DNA of 64,000 nucleotides. It comes from Hemicordylus capensis (Eukaryota; Chordata; Lepidosauria; Squamata; Cordylidae). Each line of letters starts with the position of its first letter. Within the stretch, counting starts at the first letter, position 1. The stretch spans positions 12,240,501 through 12,304,500 of the forward strand of contig NC_069662.1 of the NCBI RefSeq assembly GCF_027244095.1. The letters are read 5' to 3'. Shown piece after piece: positions 29,301-42,000 of this stretch. The translations under genes were made by a program, and so were the position numbers. The notes below the pieces were generated by a model. The model ran no database searches and had not been told where the DNA came from. It saw only the letters and a program-made list of their open reading frames with translations.

Positions 29301-32300
29301 CTGAATTGATCCAAATCAAATTAGGTGATTCGGGGGGATAGATTTGGACCAAAAAATAAATAAATCGGGTGATTCAATTTGGGCACAAATTGAATCAAAA
29401 AATCAATTTGTGCACATCCCTACCAGATAGCCTAGAGGTTTCTATATTAGGCAGTATAGAAATTCAATAAATAAAATAATAATAAAATAAACTGTAAAAT
29501 GTAAGATTAAAAAAACACCCTTTGCATTTTTTGCTCCCAAACATGAAGACTCTGCCCTTCCCCTTCCAACCAGCAGATTTAATGAACTCTGAGGGAGACC
29601 CTCAGTGGGGACTGGGTCAGCCCCAAAACTCATGAAGGACTGAAGAGCCCAGCTCTTTCCACAGCTGGAAACGCCTGCCCGCGTTTCAACAGAGTGTTTT
29701 GCTCAAGAGCCCTTTACTCCACTGTGCAAAAACGGCGCAGACGGAGTTGCATGATTCCATTGTGCAGCTCCACAAAACGCATCACTGGAAAATGTCTCCC
29801 CACCCACCCTCCAGTGACTACCTACTACTACTACTACTACTACTACATTTATGTCCCGCTCTTCCTCCAAGGAGCCCAGAGTGGTATACTACATACTTGA
29901 GTTTCTCTTTTCACAACAACCCTGTGAAGTACGTTAGGCTGAGAGAGAAGCGACTGGCCTAGAGTCACCCAGCAAGTATCATGGCTGAATGGGGATTGGA
30001 ACTCTGGTCTCCCCGGTCCTAGTCCAGCACTCTAACCACTACACCACGCTGGCTCTCTAGCCCCGAGGGAGCCTCCTTGGTTACAGATCCTTCCCCTCCC
30101 TGTGACTCACCTTCCTCCTCTGCCACGCATCAGTCTCCCACAGCTTCCGAGTCCAGAGGGCTCCTTCAGAGTCTCCACACAGCAGAGACTTCTCTGCCAC
30201 AAAGGAAGGCCAATGTCAAATGGGGTTCCCCACACGTACCTCGCCCCAGTTCTCTCCCTCCTGCCTTCAGACCAGCCCCTGCACCATCTTCCATCTGCAC
30301 TTGAACAACCTGTTTGTACCAGAGTCCCCTTGTGCAAGCGGGCCAGATCGTGCAGCTGAAGGTACACAAGGGACGGCCATTGGAAATAAGGGCTGTCTGT
30401 TGCACAACCCGGTTCGCACAAGAGGGCTCTTGTGCAAAGATGCCATTAAGATGCAGGCAGAAGTTTGCCCAGTCAGTCAGCCACTGCTGCTCCGTCAAGT
30501 GTCTACCAATCAACCACCTCCGGTTCCTCTTCCCACCTATGCCACGAACACTCTGTCTCAAGCAGAGGTGGGCTCTTTGGCGGAGGTTTTCAAACAGGCT
30601 GGACAGCCACCTGTCAGGGATACTATAACAGTTGGATGCTCTGCACATGGGTTAGACCAGAAGACGTCCAAGCTGTGTCCTCTCTAATTTTTTCCATCTG
30701 TGTGCAGAATGAGCTTTGTTCAGCGTGCGCATACATGCATTCAGTGGGGCCTTCCTGATTCAACCTGAGCGAGATCTAAAATTAACTGAGCGGACATTAA
30801 AACAAACTTGTGAGTGTGCGCATGTGTGCACGCCTTAGAAGGACACTGCCTCCAAGGTCCCTTCCAGTTCCAACATTCATAGGAACATAGGAAGCTGCCT
30901 TATACCGAGTCAGGCCACTGTCCATCTAGCTCAGTATTGTCTACACAGACTGGCAGCGGCTTCTCCCAAGTTGCAGGCAGGAGTCTCTCTCCGCTCTATC
31001 TTGGAGATGCTGCCAGGGAGGGAACTTGGAACCTTCTGCATGCAGATGTTCTTCCCAGAGCAGCCCCACCCCCCAAGGAGAATCTCTTACAATGCTCACA
31101 TGTAGTCTCCAAGTAAAATGCAACCAGGGTGGACCCTGCTTAGGAACGGTAACAATTTGTGCTTGCTACCACAAGACCAGTTTTCCTGCCTTTCTATGGT
31201 TCTGTAAATACCATCCATTGTCCTATACAGCAGGGCTTCCTAAATTTGGGTCCCCAGATGTTGGGCTACAACTCCCAGAATCCATGGCCACTATAGTGAT
31301 TGGAGGTGATAGAGTTGTAGTCCAGCATCTGGTGACCCATGTTTCAGAACTCCTACTGTCTAGGATTATTCATACATTATACCAACCTCTCATTTCCTCC
31401 CCTTGCATTCCTCAAAACTATTGTAGCTAATGGGAATCATTTCGCTTATTTATCTGCTAACATTTATCTTAAGTTTGCATGTTTTCATTTCCAGAGGCAG
31501 GCTGACCCATAGACTCCACTAGGCTTGTGTCTCAAGGACTAGAAACTTGCTTTCTAACATTCCAAACTTGAAGGCATAAGGGCAGAACTTTGCTTGAGCA
31601 AAAAACTCGGGAGTGCCCACTCCTGCCCTGGCCTTACCTTTGATCATTCGAGCAACAGTGACCCAGTCAGAGGGCCTTTTTGGTGTCCAGGCTATGTAAC
31701 TAACATCCTGTGTCTTCTCCAGCTCCCCAGACTTGGTCACCTTCTAACAAATAAGCAGAAGAGGGGGGGGGGAACACAGACACTGCTCTGAGGAGGGACA
31801 GGCCGGTCAGATACCACAGGCCTTCCACAGCAGAGGATAGCAACTTCCTTCCCCCTTAGAGTTCAAGATGCTTTTGAGCTCTGAGGAGCAGCACTGCATC
31901 ACATCCAGGTCAAGGTAGACACAGGATCTGCTTTGGCTGGACCAGGCTCATGACATGATCCCTGAAAGTCAGATGCAGAAACTGCAACGGAGGAGCTGGG
32001 AGAAAAGGCAAATCAGGGGTTGTCAAACCTATTGGACTACAACTCCCATATTCCCCAGCCACTCAAGCTTTGAGCCACGACAGTCACTCACCATCCTGGA
32101 CAAGGTAGGGCGGTCTACATTGTCCCAGATGTGCAGGATGCCCTCCTCAGAGACAGCGATGTCAAAGCTCACGGATATCACGTAATCCTCTTTTCTGGAT
32201 TCATTTCTGGGGACAGAAGACAACCATGTAGAAGACCAACGTGAGAGGCCATTCCCACAACCCCCAGGCACCCTTTCCCAACAAGGACCACTTCTCCCCT

Positions 32301-35300
32301 ACTCACTTGGTGTGGAAACTCTCAGTGCCTGCCTGAAGCACCAGCAAACTTCCGTCACTTAGACCCATGACAACAGACCCGCAAGGCTTGGACACCCCTG
32401 TGCAGAGCACCAACGCCGTCTCCCCAGCTCGACGCAGAAGCTTCCTGTGTGTCAAGCTGAATGGCAGGAAGAGAGAGAGACAGGAGCTCAGCACTGGCAA
32501 GGCCAAGCAGGGGAGGGGGCCAAGTCTCAGGCCTCTGGAAAGCTGGGATCGGCGAGCCAAGCGATCTTCGCTTCCAGTCTTGCTGAACCCTCCCTTGGGT
32601 TGGCTGTGCAGAAGAATCGCCCTGGCTGGGTCAGAGGAAGGGACCATCTAGCAAAATGTCCTGTTTTCAACACCGGCTAACCAGATGCCTCTGCAAAGCC
32701 TGCACATGGGATGAAGGCAATGGCCTAGCCTAGCCATTTTCACCTGAATTCAGAAGGGTACAGGTATCACTTTAACTATCATGGACTAACCAATGTTGAG
32801 AGATATCTCTCTATTAAATTTGTTTAACTCAGGCGCCAGGGAGCCATGGGGCCTAGGCTAGGGTATTCAGAGGTGGAGTTCTAAATACGTTGCTTGTAAA
32901 GGGGATAAAGAGAAGGCTGTTCACTCTCTCCTCCACAAGGTCCACAAAGCCCATTAATTTTGTCAAGTGTCCATTGCATGGCTCCTACATTTTAGGCTGG
33001 CTTCTAGCTCCAAAGAAAATTTGTCAAGGCCTGGTCTAATCCATTTTTCAAAGCCACCTAAACTACTGGCCCTTGCCTGTTTTGTGGTAGTGAGTTCCAC
33101 AAGTTATGCACTGTTGGGAGAAACACTTCTCGCTGACCTAAGCCTACCTCAAATTGTTCTGCAGCAAAAAGGTATGCCAAAAGATACTCGGAGAAACTCT
33201 CCTCTTTTGTTACGGCTTCTCCTGGGGCTGACCTCCCATATGCCAGGGCTGAGATGTGACACAAAATTTAAGCCCTAGAATGAAGGAAGCAGAATCTTCT
33301 CCCTATGAGACCCTGAATTGGTTTGTCTGGCCTTACCTGACCATTCGGTCATTCTCTCTGCTGACATTTATGTCCCAGAGGCTGATGCCATCAGATGCCA
33401 CAAGGACTGTGAGTGGGGAGGTGAAAGCCAAGGCACGGATGCAGTGGGGGCCAACCTGGAACATGGGGAAAGTGACATCATGGAATAATAATTTAATCCC
33501 ACAGTAAAAAAAAAGTATCCACGTGATGTATAATCTGTGTACAGCGCAGGGAGGTAAAGATCCGTAGTCTCCCATTCAAATGCAAGCCAGAGTGGACCCT
33601 GCTTAGCAAAGGGGACAATTCATGCTTGCTACCACAAGGCCAGATTTCCTCTCCCATTGAGCAGCTTTCAGGGGCCTATACCCAGGCCCACTTTAAAATG
33701 AATGCAGACACAGACACAGAGTGCAATGTCTGAATAGGACAATGATCTTCACTGCAAGGTCCAGGAGCCAGTGGCAGCTCCAAGTGTGGCTCCCTGGATC
33801 ATTGTTAATTAACCTCAAACCAACAACAAAAACGACTTCCAGTAAGATAGCCATTTCCCATAGAAAGTTTTGGCCAGTCCACCTGCACTGCATGGAGGTG
33901 ACCCTTCCCACGGCATCATGCTTCTCTTTCCCCAGGACGGGGGGGGGGGCTCCTTTGAGGGAAGCCGAGCCCCTCCAAGTGCTATCTGGGAAGGCATGCA
34001 CACAAAGCACTGGGAAGTGTAGTCCTTTCCTTGGGCTTCCCGCATAGAACTCTCTGGAGAAAATGCTGGGGAGCACCCCCACCCCTCTCCCCAGCACAGG
34101 GGAAAGCAAAGCCTTCTTCAAAAGTGCAGTGGGAAATGACTCTCCCACTGAAGGCTTGTCATCAAGATGGGCCCCGCTTGGAAATATGGGAACAGGGCTT
34201 AAATCACACAGCCAAGGGGCACTTCGGATTATTCTCATCCCTGTTCTGGCCACTAGGGACACTCTACCCACTAAGCCAGGGATTCTCAGCCTTGAGTCCC
34301 CAGATGTTATTGGACTTCAGCTCCCATAATCCCCAGCCCCAATGGCCTTTGGTTGGGGATTATGGGAGTTGAAGTCCAACAACATCTGGGGACCCAAGGT
34401 TGAGAACCCATGCACTAAGCCCACTTCCCACTATTCATACACTGCAGGAACATACACTACTGTCACCATCACCCTGTGCACCAGTTACCGTTGCTGCCCC
34501 CACGGCCCTGGCTCCACGCCAGATCACCAGATCGCCACTTTCCCCACCCGACGCAGCAAACTCTCCATCTGGGGACCAGGCCAAAGCGGTGACGGCACCA
34601 TGATGCGGTGGGTGGTCTTGGGTACTGCCTGCTGGGAAACACGGGAGATGCCGATCAGCAAAACCAATTAAGCAGAGCTTAAATCGATTTTGAAATCGAT
34701 TTAGGATTTCAAAAAGGTATTGTATGGGTGAAGTGTGGGTTTTCTTGGATGGCCTGTTTTGGAAACATCTGGGGGAAATAGAACAATGGGTCAGAGTGTG
34801 TGGTCAACAGAACCCCCCACCCCCTGCTCTTTCAGTTCAACGTGCCTGGTGTATGCATTCCACAAGAATACCCAATACAAAAAACCCCAGTAGGAATGCT
34901 AAACAGACTAGTCATATGCCTGATGGCTGGTAACCGTAACTCAGGGTGGATGTACTAATAGAAGCCTCAAAAACTTGCAGAGGCAGGAAATGAAATGCTC
35001 CCCCTCCATCCCCTTCGCACATCATTAAAAAAAGATTTGGGGGGAAATGGGGGGGTGCCTGCTATAAGTGTATTCATTCGACCCACTTCCCAACAAATGT
35101 CTCCACAAAATGTTAGGCAATGGGCTGAAGCTCAGAGGTGGAGCATCTGCTTTGCATGCAGGAGGTCCAAGGTTCAATCCCCGGCATCTATCCTGACTGA
35201 TAAGAGATGTAAACAAACTGATACACATTCCTATCGGGGATGCACATCCGGAAACAGGTGAATTAATGCATAGGCAAAGTAGGCACTTGCCTATAGTGGC

Positions 35301-35953
35301 AAATTTTGAGGGGCAGCAAATTCTGATGTCTGGGGGAGGGGCCAACAAAAAGTTCTTAGCCTTTTTTATTTATTACCCAGCCTTTTAAAAAGCACCGCTG
35401 TGCGGTGTGGGGTGAAGAATCAAGAGCGGCAGAGGTCGCAACAAAGCGTAAGGAGATCACTCCTTACCCCGACCCTCTGCCCTCCCAAATGACCATCCCA
35501 TCCACCCCGGGGACAGCGGAGATGGTGACGGGAGCGTCTTCCCCCATCCCTCTGCCCTCCCAAATAACTGTTCTGGCCGGCTGTGGGCCATTTCGGAAAT
35601 GGGAAGGGATGGTCATTTGGGCGAGTGGCAGGATGGGGGAAGGGGTCTCTGCCGCCACCACCATCCTCACTACCACTGCGGCCACCAACCAGTGGCCGCT
35701 CTTTATTTGGCATTCCATGCCACATAGTGCCGCTTTAAAAAAAGGAATTTTTAAAAAGACTAAATAACTTTCCCTCACCCCACCCCACTGCAACCCTGCT
35801 GAAGGGGAATCAGTCTCTGGCGGCAGAGGGGGCGGCAAAAAGCTTAATCTGCCCTTGGAGATGCACATCGCTATCAGGGACTCACACTGCACATCAGTGC
35901 TGCGGGGAAGGGAGTGGCAAGCAGGATCTTCTTAAAAAGAGGGAGGCAAAGGG

Positions 35954-35990
<37 letters not shown>

Positions 35991-36002
35991 CAGACAGAGA
36001 GC

Positions 36003-36033
<31 letters not shown>

Positions 36034-39000
36034 GACAGACAGGACAGACAGGACAGACAGGACAGACAGGACAGACAGACGGAGAGAGAGAGAGAGAGAC
36101 AGACAGAGACAGAAGTTCCTTACCTGATTTCCACCGCTGCATGCAGCGTCCAGCTTCAATGGTGCTGCCCCCAAGAACCTGCGTGCGGCGCTGGCATGCA
36201 TATGGAAGCTGCATGTGGTGGCTTGCAGGTAAGGACCTGCTCTCTTCTTTTTTAAAGATACTGCTCCCCTCCCCTTTGGCACCAAAAATCCTTACTGCCT
36301 GAAACATTGGAAAGCTGCTGCCATTCAGAGTAGGCAATACTAAGCTAGATGCACCAAGGCTGTGACTTGGTAGAAGGCAGCTTGCCCTTTCTCTAGAAGC
36401 CAATCACCACAGAGCCAAGTTTAGTGGTACATCAGCAAATATTGCTGATGTTTCCAGAGGAAGAGAGGGAGCACCACTGCACAGGTCTGGGGTATGTTAA
36501 AAGCATCTTGGGGTAGCAGGACTAGACTGCTCTCTCTCAGCAGCCTTGGGGAGCTGCTGCCATTCGGGAAAGGCAGTTCTGGGCAAGATATTCCACCACC
36601 TGACCCAGAATAAAAGGCAGCTTTCTGCATTGCTATGATCCAAACCAAGCCATTTGCCTCAGTCCTAGAGATGGTCTACAGTCAGATGCCCCCCCTCCCC
36701 CCCGCCTTGCTATCAACCCCAGTCTCCACTTTTCAGTTCAATATACAGGCACAGAAGAGAATGGATCTTATAGGCAAGCGGCCCACTAACCCTTCTCCAT
36801 GGGAACAGTCCACATCCGGGCCGTCTTGTCTTCAGAAATTGTCAGGAAAGAGGAGGATGCTGGAGAAGCAGCAGCCCCACAGATGGCAGCGCAGTGTCCA
36901 GAAAGGCTCTGGGGTTCCTCCACCTGTCAAAGGGAAAGAAAAGCATAACAGAGGGGCAGGGATGGGCTGCATCTGCCTCTCCATCCCGCAGATCTGGGAA
37001 GGAGGACAAAGCGGTTGTGCAATGTTGTCTTTTCTATTAAGCTCAGCTAGCACCACAAATGTCTCTTTGCAGGAGAAGGGTGTGGTGGGCAGGAGCCACA
37101 CAGGTAATGATAACTACGTATTATCCAGCTGTTGGCAACAGGGTGCCCTGATGGCAGGCACTCTCAGACTTGGGCTCCCAGATGGTGTTGGACTACAACT
37201 CCTTGGCCATTGTGGCTGGGGATGATGGGAGTTGTAGTCCAACATCATCTGCAAACCGAAATTTGAGAACGCCTGCCTTATGGAGATGAAACCACCTCCA
37301 CCCCTGCCGCAGCAAAATTTTCTCCAGAAAAACCTGGGTGCAAAGCTCTACAAACCCAGAGTCTTCTCAGAGGAGCCTCCCTCTCTTCCACCTTTTCTTG
37401 CAAAGTTTGCCACTGCCAAATTGTGTCCCAAATCCATCTCCCAAGGAGAGGCCATCACCCTCTGCCACCATCAAGCTGGACTTGGCTGGCATTCTGGTGG
37501 CTTTGAATGCAAGGGGCACATTCAAGGCAACACTTAGCCCTGCAAATTTCAATGGGAGATTTCAGCAGGTGCCTAAACACCCTTTCTACTATAGAATGGG
37601 AATGTGCTCAGCTTTGACTGAATCATGCTCCACAGTTGTTTTATTCTGTGAATGCAGGCTCTCTTATGCTATATGCTTAATTACAATGTATTCATTTATT
37701 CAGGAAAAATTAATTAATTTTTGGTTATATACAACCTAAATTGTATACAACATAAATTAATTAGTCTAATTTCTCCCCGAAAACCAACTTGGTAACTAAG
37801 TGGAAGGATATCTGCCAGTCCCCTTTTTTCCATTTCTTACCATCAGGGGTTTCCAGAGGTTCACTGTCCCATCAGAGCCAGCTGCAGCCAATATAAATGC
37901 TTTTCCTCCTGAAACTATATAAATAAGGTCAACTAAACATGTTTTCTATGAAGTGGATTTTCTGAGAAATAAATAAGGCACTTTACAAGAGCTCCCAATG
38001 CCTCTATCAAGTAAACAGAGCCCAAACTGTTAGAGCAACTCAGAGTACCTATAAGACCTTGACATGCTTGCAAGTTAAAAATTATCTGCTCAACAGCTCA
38101 GTTCTAAGGTCTTACAAGACCTTAGCTCACTTGCCAGCAGGCTACAGATGTATTCTACAGTTTGTTTATTAAATCTTTCTTATATGCCACCTCCTCCAAA
38201 GACTCTAGGCGGTGGACAACAATACCAATACCAATACTACTAATAATAGAATAAAGTAAAGGACAAACGCTTGACGAAACAGGTAGGTCTTAAGAAGGGC
38301 CTTAAATGCAGTTAGGGAGGGGGCTGAATGAATCTGTGGGGGAAGAGTGTTCCAAAGGCCACAGAAAAGACCCTCCTACAGGCCCAGGCAATCACATCAG
38401 GGCCAAGAGACTAAGGAGGGCCAGCTGAGAAGAGCTCACAGGACAGGATACAACCGGCCGAGAGAGGCGATCCTGGAGATATACAGGTGCTAAGCCCATA
38501 AGGGCTTTATAGGGGAGAACCAACACTTTGAATTGGACCCAGAAGTGAACAATCAACCAGTGCAGCGAGCATAACAGAGGTGTGACACTATCAAATCTAC
38601 GGCCACCCATGAGGAGGCGGGCCGCTGCATTCTGGACTAGCTGAAGCTTCCGAATCGTTTTCAAAGGCAACCCTACGTAGAGCACATTTCAGTAATCCAA
38701 ACGAGAGTGCCAAAGCATGCTGACATGAATATTAATAATATGAAACATCTGGATTCATGCAAATAATATAAGGGTGCCCCAGGTACTTTTGGATTAAATT
38801 GCATCACAGGCTCAAATATAGTAACACAAAAATCTCTCACGTGGGTCTCTGAAGCCTGCACAGTGGTTAGCCTGACCAGGATGAGCCAGAAACTGGGTTC
38901 TCTCCACTCCTTGCATGTCCCATGCCACCAGAGTCCCATCTCGGCCAACAGAGATCACAAGATCTTTCTGCCAGTGAACCAGAAAGAGCAGAGGTCAGGG

Positions 39001-42000
39001 AGATGGGCCAGGGGCATGCACATTTGTGACGATGAAGAACAAGACAAGAGCTGAATGCAGCAACGAACAAATCCCAATTTTCTCAGCTAACCAGGCAAAG
39101 AAGACCTTTTCAAGTGGTGACTCTCTTACATTTAGCAGAGGGAAAGCAACTATCCCTATTCAGCCCAGCATAGTGTCCCACCCAGCAGCTGTTGCTGGTA
39201 TCTCCTGTGTTTCTTTCTAGATTGTGTTTTCCTTGAGGACAGGGAAGCATTCCCTCATTCTTTTTGCTATGTAAACTGCTTTGAGAACTTTGGTTGAAAA
39301 GTGAGATTTAAATCCTTTTGATAACATTTTGCGTTAGGATCTTTTGCATATATGTTTGCCTATCTTGCATAAAACATTTCCTGCTCTCCAGTCATCAGCT
39401 CCTACTGGAGTACCAGAAGGAGCTAAGGAACGGCACAGCACAAGGACTGGAGGTTGATTACCAGTTAGGCAAGAGAACAGAACTACTAGTGAGAATCTGG
39501 AAGATGTAGCAGTAGAGGTGGACAGACTGGCAAGGCCCTCAGATGTCATTTCAAGTATTCAGCTCAATATACAGTACATCTCAATATACAATAAGTCTTC
39601 TGTAGCTCTTCACCATTCTTAATTGAATCACCCGAGAAACCACCATAGAAGCAATCCTATGCATTTTCCAGAATCCAGTGTTTGCTATTGCAAAGAGCAG
39701 CGTTCTGGACTAATGAAAGACATGATCTACAAAAAGGAGTCTGTCTTGGATCAACATCCATCCCCTCACCTCACTTGCAACACCACAGATGGGACTCTGG
39801 TGACCCAGGAATTCCTGGAGGCGTTGTCCAGTTTTGGGATCCCAGAGACAAACAGTGCAGTCGTTGGAGCCAGAGAGCTGTGGGATAGAAACGGTAGGGG
39901 AGAAGCAAATTAGGGGCACGTGTGGGCACACAAATGTAGACTCTTCCTTTGGACACCAAAGCAGGTCCATGTTTAGAAAGTCACAAAGAAGCTGTGCACA
40001 CCACCCATTCTCAGTTTCCCCTGGGGGGAACAAATCCCTTTTAGACTGAACTTTTGCACGGTCAGGGGACTAACTAATCACCAAGGAAGCAGAAATCCCA
40101 ATGCCCAGTAGCACCTACAAAAAACGGGAACTGGTAACTGGGTTGCTGAAGAGTGTGGGTGCCAGGAAGCAGGTGTGTGGGGCATGATCCTGAACAGATG
40201 TACAGAACTTAACTATGGTCCACAACCTCTTTCCTTGGTAGGTCTCCCTCTGGTTGTTGTGCAGCAATACTGAGAAGAGCAACTTTGAGCTCACACAGAA
40301 TGCATCTCCCTCACCACTGAGGGGTTCAAGACAGCAGCCACTCACTCAAAAAGGGCAGAAGCTGGGATTTCCAAGAAGGCTAAAGAGACTACGAGACCCC
40401 CACAGATGACAAGGTCCACCTTTAAGCCATTAACAGGGCTTGGGTTTGGCCCCTTGCCCGATTCTGGGGTTCCCATGCAGGGAGGCCCTGCATGACCCAG
40501 GCATCATGCAGTCATCTAGACTCACCAGCAGGGGACCAGCCCAGGCACAGCTTGAGATCCAGTCCTGGTGGCAGAAAGGCAGGGAGCGCCAGAGTGAGGG
40601 GGTCTTCTTGGATGGGTCCCTGACATCCCAGAGGAACAAGGCCTGGGAGTGGGAGCAAACACTTTTTTTTAGAACCAGAAACATTGAAGGCTGCCCCCCT
40701 GATGTTTCAGCTCAGAAGGCTCTTGCCCCATTCTTTCCCTCTCTGCCTCCATAGGGCAGTTAGAACACAAGAACATAAGAACAGCCCTGCTGGATCGGGC
40801 CCAAGGCCCCTCTAGTCCAGCATCCCACTTTACACAGTGGCCCAGCGGATGCCGCTGGAAGCCTCAGGCAGGAGTTGATTATATGCTCTCTCTCCTGCTG
40901 TTACTCTCCTGCAACTGGGACTCAGAGGCATCCTGGAGATTGCAAAGGATTCTGGGACACACCCTTCGGGCGCACAGTCCAGGCTTTTTGGGCCCCAGTG
41001 CTGCCCTGCTCTAGTCAGTGTGCATCTACACTCTCTTGCAGCTGCCTATTTGTAGGCGGGGCAGGGAGAGATCAGTTGTGCCAGAGACAAACTGAGCCAA
41101 ACTATCACTACAGGACACAGAGGAACCTGGGGTGCCCCCCAAGCCCACTTTATGTGACAGCCTTACCCGATCTTTGCCCCCTGTGGCAAGGTAGGAGCCG
41201 TCAAGGCTGAAGGCACAGCAGGTCACCCCAGCAGTGTGACCCCGGAGGATAGCAAGTGGGGAGGCCTTGGAGTCCATAGCGGGGCCCGGTCTCAGTGTGT
41301 CCGTGAGCCACAGGCAGACAGTAAAATCCTCTGGAAGGGCAGGAAAGAGAGACAAATGAGGTTAAGAACGTCTGAAGAAAGAAGGCAGAAATAGCAGCTG
41401 ATGGTAGCAAGCACCAGAGACTCATAACTGCGGGGTTCTCCAACTTGGGTCCCCACGTGCTGCTGGACGATTCCCAGTATCTAGGGAGGAGAGCTGGTCT
41501 TGTGGTGGCAAGCATGAATTGTCCACTTTGCGAACGAGGGTCCACCCTGGTTTGCATTTGAATGGGAGACTACATGTGTGAGCACTGTAAGATATTCCCC
41601 TCAGGGGATGGGGCCGCTCTGGGAAGAGCACCTACATGCTTGCAGGCAGAAGGTTCAAAATTCCCTCCCTGGCATCTCCAAGAGAGGGCGGAGAGAGACT
41701 CCTGCCTGCAGCCTTGGAGAAGCCACTGCCAGCCTGTGTAGACCATACTAATTACACAGATGGACCAATGGTCTGACTCCATATAAGGCAGCTTCCTATG
41801 TTCCTAGTATACCCAGTCACAACTGGCCATTGTAGGTGGTTATGATGGGAGCTGAAGTCCAGCCACATCTGGGGACCCAAGTTGGAGAATCCCTGACTTA
41901 AGGGTCTCACCTGAGACTCTCAGGTGCTTAATGTACCAGTCCTGCCTATATCTGCTTTTAACAGCCCTCTGGCAAACTATATTAGACAAGGTGAAGCCAC

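Noticed and set aside
27733-30450. Similar GTGCAAGAGC-type stretches near 27840, 29700 and 30310-30440
   Set aside because: They look related, but I could not define ends or a class, and the similarity may be short-range only.
35914-36285. Arg/Glu and Ser/Leu repeat open frames
   Set aside because: They are translations of GA and GACAG repeats.
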